NCBI RefSeq assembly: GCF_000332095.2
Contig: NZ_KI913949.1
Coordinates: 5,402,651 to 5,466,650, forward strand
Direction: 5' to 3'
DNA length: 64,000 nucleotides
Source of the DNA: Leptolyngbya sp. PCC 6406
GTDB taxonomy: Bacteria > Cyanobacteriota > Cyanobacteriia > Phormidesmidales > Phormidesmidaceae
Position numbers and translations under genes: made by a program. The notes beneath the pieces are model-generated. The model did no database searches, was not told the DNA's origin, and saw only the letters and a list, made by a program, of their open reading frames with translations. Position 1 is the first letter of the stretch, and each line of letters starts with the position of its first letter. Shown here one piece after another: positions 60,857 to 64,000 of this stretch.

Positions 60857-60913
60857 CCTTTCCTGGTGCCCTGGCTCTGCCTGGGCACCCGCCGCTGAGG
60901 CTCTGCCTCTGCC
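60857..60913 (-). repeat. Inverted copy of the 59054-59105 repeat
   Basis: The reverse complement reads GGCAGAGCCTC, then GCCCAGGCAGAGCCAGGGC. It forms an inverted pair around tpsB. Confidence 0.65.
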
Positions 60914-60930
60914 CCGGCCTCTGGCCACGG

Positions 60931-61655
60931 TTGAATAAGCTAGCTGGGCTCGGCAATAGTAATGGGTGTTATCCCCATCGCCGGAGATTACCCCATGGCC
61001 CGCCCCGCCAAGATCCTTAGTTTTGCCCTCTGTTCTGCCCTGCTGGTGCCTGCGGTGCAACTGGCGGGTGGGTTGCAGGCGGCGCGATCGGGTGAGGCGG
61101 CGAGGTTGGAAGCACCCGGTCCCTGATGGGTTGCGGGGGGTAGGGGAGCCTGAAGACAGGGAGGCGCTTATTCCGGGTTCAGAGGACTGGGAGCGGGCTT
61201 TGGCAGAAGCTGCCCACGACATTGAGCAGTTTATGTCTGAGTATTCCAGTTTCCCCTCACGAGAGGAGGAGGAGGATGTCTAGTACTGAGCGGCGTAAAT
61301 ACTCTAACCGTTCAATCGTGGCACACCTCGGCCCCTCTCCCTAGTGTTCCGTCAATTAATGATTGACGGGTGACCGCAACCCTGGAGTTTAGTTGGGGTT
61401 AAATTTTGACGGGTTTGGGGCTGGCACAATTCAGGTGAATGGCTCCACCATCTCCAACACCACCACCGCCTTGGATGGGGGCGGCATTTACGACATCTGC
61501 TGGGTCTCACTGTGCTCCAGAGATGGCCACGGATCCGGATGCCCAGCCTTAGCGGACAGCCATCCTGCGGTGCATCGCTGGCGCGGATGCACCCGACAAC
61601 TCAAGGGAGGCAGAGCCTCCAGCGGCGGTGCCCAGGCAGAGCCAAGGCACCAGGA
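60931..61655 (+). pseudogene. Mosaic of four fragments copied from elsewhere in this window
   Basis: 60931-61066 matches the leader and signal-peptide part of the TPR-CHAT gene (3005-3138) and encodes a 43-codon stub from ATG 60995. 61146-61414 is identical over 269 bp to 55006-55274 (end of the small gene, MITE-C, palindromes). 61411-61495 matches tpsA 57793-57877 (about 94 percent). 61498-61655 matches 58944-59101. All four are in the same orientation and order as their sources. No intact gene results. Confidence 0.85.
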
Positions 61656-61742
61656 GAAACTCCCCTACTCCCCCATACCCAAACTGAATAAGTAAATCGC
61701 CCCCAGAGCTAAATCCTGGGTGAACACCTACCCAGGATACCC

Positions 61743-61871
61743 ATGCCCCGTATACTAACCAGTCTGGCCATCACCACCCTCCTGATCGCCACCCAATATC
61801 CTCTCCTGACTATCCCAATCAGCCCCAAACCCGTACAGGCCCAACTCCCAGCGAGCGAGTTAGGGACATAA
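61743..61871 (+). pseudogene. Signal-peptide stub of a lost exported protein
   Basis: A 42-codon frame MPRILTSLAITTLLIATQYP...KPVQAQLPASELGT reads as a complete signal peptide (cleavage after VQA) with nothing after it. It follows a TTGAATAAGT-like element (61684) at the same 59-nt distance as the TPR-CHAT gene. It may be a genuine tiny gene, but a decayed exported-protein gene is more likely. Confidence 0.5.
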
Positions 61872-61912
61872 CCGCTGCCCACAGAAGACTTTCGGTGTTG
61901 CCGTCCCTGATA

Positions 61913-61950
61913 TTGAATAAGTACTCGCTGCCCAGAAATAGGGTTCCTGT
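61913..61950 (+). promoter_or_regulatory. TTGAATAAGT leader element upstream of the PEP-CTERM gene
   Basis: TTGAATAAGTACTCGCTGCC and CAGAAATAGGG, 95 nt before the start codon. Confidence 0.4.
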
Positions 61951-62007
61951 GACAGCCCTATGGCTGTTTCCCCAACTTTGGGGAGACCTATTAACCAGGA
62001 AAAATCC

Positions 62008-62799
62008 ATGACTACAACATCACGATGGTCAAAGACTGGGCCTCAGGGAGCATCGCTCCAGCGCCATGTCCAGCCCGCCAGCCATCATGGCCTCTTGCGC
62101 CCTTGGTGTGGCGTCGCTCTCACCGCTGGTCTGCTGGCCGTGGGTAGCATCACCGCTCCTGCTGCCTACAGTGCCGACTTTTCCTTGATCGGCTCAGAGT
62201 TGCGGTTGCGAACGCTTGCCCAGCAAACTCCCACCAGCCAGCCATTTGTCACTTCTTTTCCCGCTGTGGCGACTGTCAGCGAATCAGCAGTGGAATTCCC
62301 CGATGTGGCCAGCTTGTTTGACCCCACCGTAGGCGTTCCTCCCGGATTTGCCAACAGCTTGGTAAATGTAGCGATCGATGCGGGTGCAGACTATCTCGAA
62401 ATCGACTTTACCAATGCGGGCTTTCGTAGGTTTGCCACTGCTTTTCAAAACACCTACGTGTTTACCTTTGCTGATGCGATTGCCCTGCAAATCACTGAAG
62501 CGCAGCTAGACCCCTTAACCACCCTAGGGCTAACCCCCGATCGGGTGACCTTTGTGGACAATGAACTGTTTGTGAATGTGCAGAGTCTGTCCTTCACCCC
62601 CAACACCTTTGTCCGCATCAACCTCAATGGCACCCTCACCCCACCTGTCGATCCGGATCCCAATCCGGATCCAGATCCCAACCCGGATCCCAATCCTGAC
62701 CCAGTATCGGTGCCAGAGCCCAGTGTTCTTGCCTTTTTGGTGGGCACCGTGATGGTGGGCTTGGGGCTCAACCGCAAGGACAACCCACAGGTGAGCTAG
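62008..62799 (+). CDS. PEP-CTERM sorting-domain protein
   Basis: A 263-residue exported protein. The long N-terminal signal has its hydrophobic core at PWCGVALTAGLLAVGSITAPAAYSA. A beta-rich body of no known family follows, then a (DP)NPDP repeat linker (DPDPNPDPDPNPDPNPDP). The C-terminal anchor is VPEPSVLAFLVGTVMVGLGLNRK, the PEP motif, hydrophobic helix and basic end recognised by exosortase. Such proteins are linked to extracellular polysaccharide. The exosortase gene is elsewhere. AGGAAAAATCC precedes the ATG at 62008. A 35-bp palindrome (62022-62056) forms the first coding part. Confidence 0.85.
   Translation: MTTTSRWSKTGPQGASLQRHVQPASHHGLLRPWCGVALTAGLLAVGSITAPAAYSADFSLIGSELRLRTLAQQTPTSQPFVTSFPAVATVSESAVEFPDVASLFDPTVGVPPGFANSLVNVAIDAGADYLEIDFTNAGFRRFATAFQNTYVFTFADAIALQITEAQLDPLTTLGLTPDRVTFVDNELFVNVQSLSFTPNTFVRINLNGTLTPPVDPDPNPDPDPNPDPNPDPVSVPEPSVLAFLVGTVMVGLGLNRKDNPQVS
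62022..62056 (+). repeat. 35-bp palindromic repeat, copy 7
   Basis: ACGATGGTCAAAGACTGGGC...GAGCATCGC within the N-terminal codons of the PEP-CTERM gene, read as RWSKTGPQGAS. Confidence 0.6.
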
Positions 62800-62920
62800 G
62801 TTAGAGCGTATTCGTCGCTATCTCTGCGTCCCAGTCTCCGGCTGGGGCGCAGAGATGGGCGGCAAATAAAACAGGATCGATGGAACGATGCAGGCGAGCT
62901 TCAGTGACCTAAGGGGGGGC

Positions 62921-62988
62921 AGAAACCCGGTTTTTTCTGGTAGGGTGAGGACCATTTTCCAGTGCTAGGGCAAAGAAACCGGGTTTCT
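62921..62988. repeat. Inverted repeat AGAAACCCGGTTT/AAACCGGGTTTCT
   Basis: A 13-bp perfect inverted pair with a 42-nt spacer in the gap after the PEP-CTERM gene. This word pair is frequent in cyanobacterial intergenic DNA. It may act as a terminator; a T-run follows the left arm. Confidence 0.5.
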
Positions 62989-63072
62989 CTCTTAAGGGAT
63001 ATTCGTCGTTTGGGCATTAACTCGTATCGTCTTTTAGGATCATAGGTACATCTCGCCCTGCTGAATCAGATT

Positions 63073-63324
63073 ATGACTAACATCATCTTCCAGGTTGCTC
63101 CAGAGGTCTTTTCTGCCCTCAAAACATCACCCGATGAGTTTGCCTGTGAGCTACGGTTGGCAGCGGCGATATTCTGGTATCAAAAGGGTCACATTTCTCA
63201 GGAAAAGGCGGCTCAAGTTGCAGGGCTAGATCGCATCGATTTCCTGATGGCACTAGCTCGTGAACAGGTGGATGCCTTTCAAGTGAATTTTGATGATTTA
63301 GAGCGAGAATTGGCCCGTGGCTGA
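63073..63324 (+). CDS. UPF0175 family antitoxin
   Basis: An 83-residue protein with the UPF0175 pattern: FACELRLAAAIFWYQKGHISQEKAAQVAGLDRIDFLMALAREQVDAFQVNFDDLERELA (LA...Y..G.IS..KAA..AGL.R..F...L). It overlaps the toxin gene by 8 nt. The two form a well-known antitoxin-PIN toxin order in cyanobacteria. Confidence 0.88.
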   Translation: MTNIIFQVAPEVFSALKTSPDEFACELRLAAAIFWYQKGHISQEKAAQVAGLDRIDFLMALAREQVDAFQVNFDDLERELARG

Positions 63325-63745
63325 GACTCCCATCATTAATGCATCACCCTTGATTTATCTGAGCAAGGCTGGGTTAATCGACCTTTTGCAATTACTGTCT
63401 CCGCAGATTTTCATTCCGGATGCGGTCGCCACTGAAATCTTGCGTCGGGGCGACTCTGATGTCACAGCAGCCACAATCTCCCAAACTGGTTGGCTGCAAG
63501 TGATTGAAACCCCGGTAACGTCGCCCATCATTCAAGCCTGGGATCTGGGCATGGGAGAATCAGCAGTACTAACCTGGGCTTACACCCATCCTGGGACAGA
63601 GGCGATTGTGGACGATTTAGCAGCTCGTAAATGTGCTGCGGCTTTGGAGATTCCCGTGAGAGGCACATTGGGTTTAGTTTTGGTGGCCAAGCAACGGGGC
63701 AAAATCTCAGAAGCACGTCCGGGGCACTGTCCTATTAAAGAGTGA
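63317..63745 (+). CDS. PIN-like toxin (DUF3368), C-terminus replaced by an insertion
   Basis: A 142-residue PIN-fold nuclease: IINASPLIYLSKAGLIDLL with the first acidic site, PDAVATEIL, ESAVLTWAYTHPGTEAIVDDLAARKCAAALEIPVRGTLGLVLVAKQRGKIS. The family normally continues with about 15 more residues after GKISxARP; here the last residues are GHCPIKE, which are read from the adjacent insertion sequence. All catalytic acidic residues are in the retained part, so it could still act. GTG 63317 is the start. Confidence 0.8.
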   Translation: MAETPIINASPLIYLSKAGLIDLLQLLSPQIFIPDAVATEILRRGDSDVTAATISQTGWLQVIETPVTSPIIQAWDLGMGESAVLTWAYTHPGTEAIVDDLAARKCAAALEIPVRGTLGLVLVAKQRGKISEARPGHCPIKE

Positions 63746-64000
63746 GAGCCTCAAATCCCCTGGATAATAGGATTTCAGAGAGTTTCAAGGGGCGCTGAAT
63801 GAATCCCATGGCCATGGCAGGCGTCGTCCGTTTCTCCAAACTCCAATGGGGCCGCACCCAGTTGTGCATCAGACGCTGGACATTCAAAGCTCGCTGCAAG
63901 CCCTCCACCTGCTTGGCATAGTGATTCTGTCGCCTGCGATAGGCTGTTGCCCGTCGCCTCAAGGCACTGTTGAAGGCTTCCAGGTGATTGGCGTGGACCT
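63735..64000 (-). mobile_element. DDE/IS1-like transposase gene, C-terminal part (cut by right edge)
   Basis: On the minus strand the frame is open from the window end to a stop at 63735: VHANHLEAFNSALRRRATAYRRRQNHYAKQVEGLQRALNVQRLMHNWVRPHW and a tail GFIQRPLKLSEILLSRGF. The HLEAxNSALRRRxxAYRRRxNxYAK segment with RPHW is the end of a DDE transposase of the IS1-like type common in cyanobacteria. The element end lies between about 63716 and 63735 in the toxin gene. Confidence 0.75.

Overview
The window comes from a GC-rich cyanobacterium. GCGATCGC (HIP1) sites are frequent, and several genes are confined to or typical of cyanobacteria: pipX-pipY and sepF-proC in the usual neighbourhood, a PsbP/CyanoP lipoprotein, a carboxysome-type BMC shell protein, a DUF5340 protein and an Npun_R1517-type regulator. 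The species cannot be named from the sequence alone.

Layout: 1-8.8 kb holds a DUF29 gene cut by the left edge, an MsbA-type ABC exporter, a Uma2 nuclease-fold protein, a large TPR-CHAT protein, an XisF-like recombinase and a NUDIX protein. 8.8-11.2 kb is repeat-rich (one MITE nested inside another) around trhO. 11.2-14.7 kb is a copper amine oxidase/acetamidase pair, which suggests nitrogen scavenging from amines and amides. 14.9-17.9 kb is a scrap zone with a toxin-antitoxin/DUF2442 cluster, a broken NACHT gene and an SGNH hydrolase. 18.6-21.1 kb has the BMC protein, a conserved unknown and an IS110 element. 21.1-28.9 kb is housekeeping: recG, an acidic protein, psbP, maf, a heterocyst-type regulator and tRNA-Glu.

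29.0-40.5 kb is an accessory island, probably defensive. It contains a PLD-SNF2 helicase with a restriction-endonuclease-fold partner, an AAA ATPase translationally coupled to a small nuclease-like gene, a RelE-type TA pair, a Uma2 gene, and an AT-rich HEPN plus double-P-loop NTPase pair. That last pair sits exactly between a truncated restriction-modification gene and a truncated Schlafen/AlbA gene, followed by broken Uma2 and ABC exporter genes. The HEPN-NTPase pair and the AAA-nuclease pair are the best candidates for undescribed systems.

40.5-51 kb is a dense minus-strand housekeeping run: proC, sepF, pipY, pipX, a chorismate-utilising enzyme, EcfT, a cysteine-desulfurase-like protein, DUF5340, trpC and lpdA. 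51-63 kb is on the plus strand: an ABC-2 exporter pair, a small conserved gene, and a two-partner secretion module (TpsA adhesin and TpsB pore). These are followed by a mosaic of gene fragments copied from four other places in the window, then a PEP-CTERM protein. The right edge has a UPF0175/PIN toxin pair whose toxin end is replaced by a transposase gene leaving the window.

Repeats are a main theme. There are three MITE-like families, a 35-bp palindrome found seven times (often inside coding sequence, in different frames), and a TTGAATAAGT leader about 60 nt upstream of several exported-protein starts.
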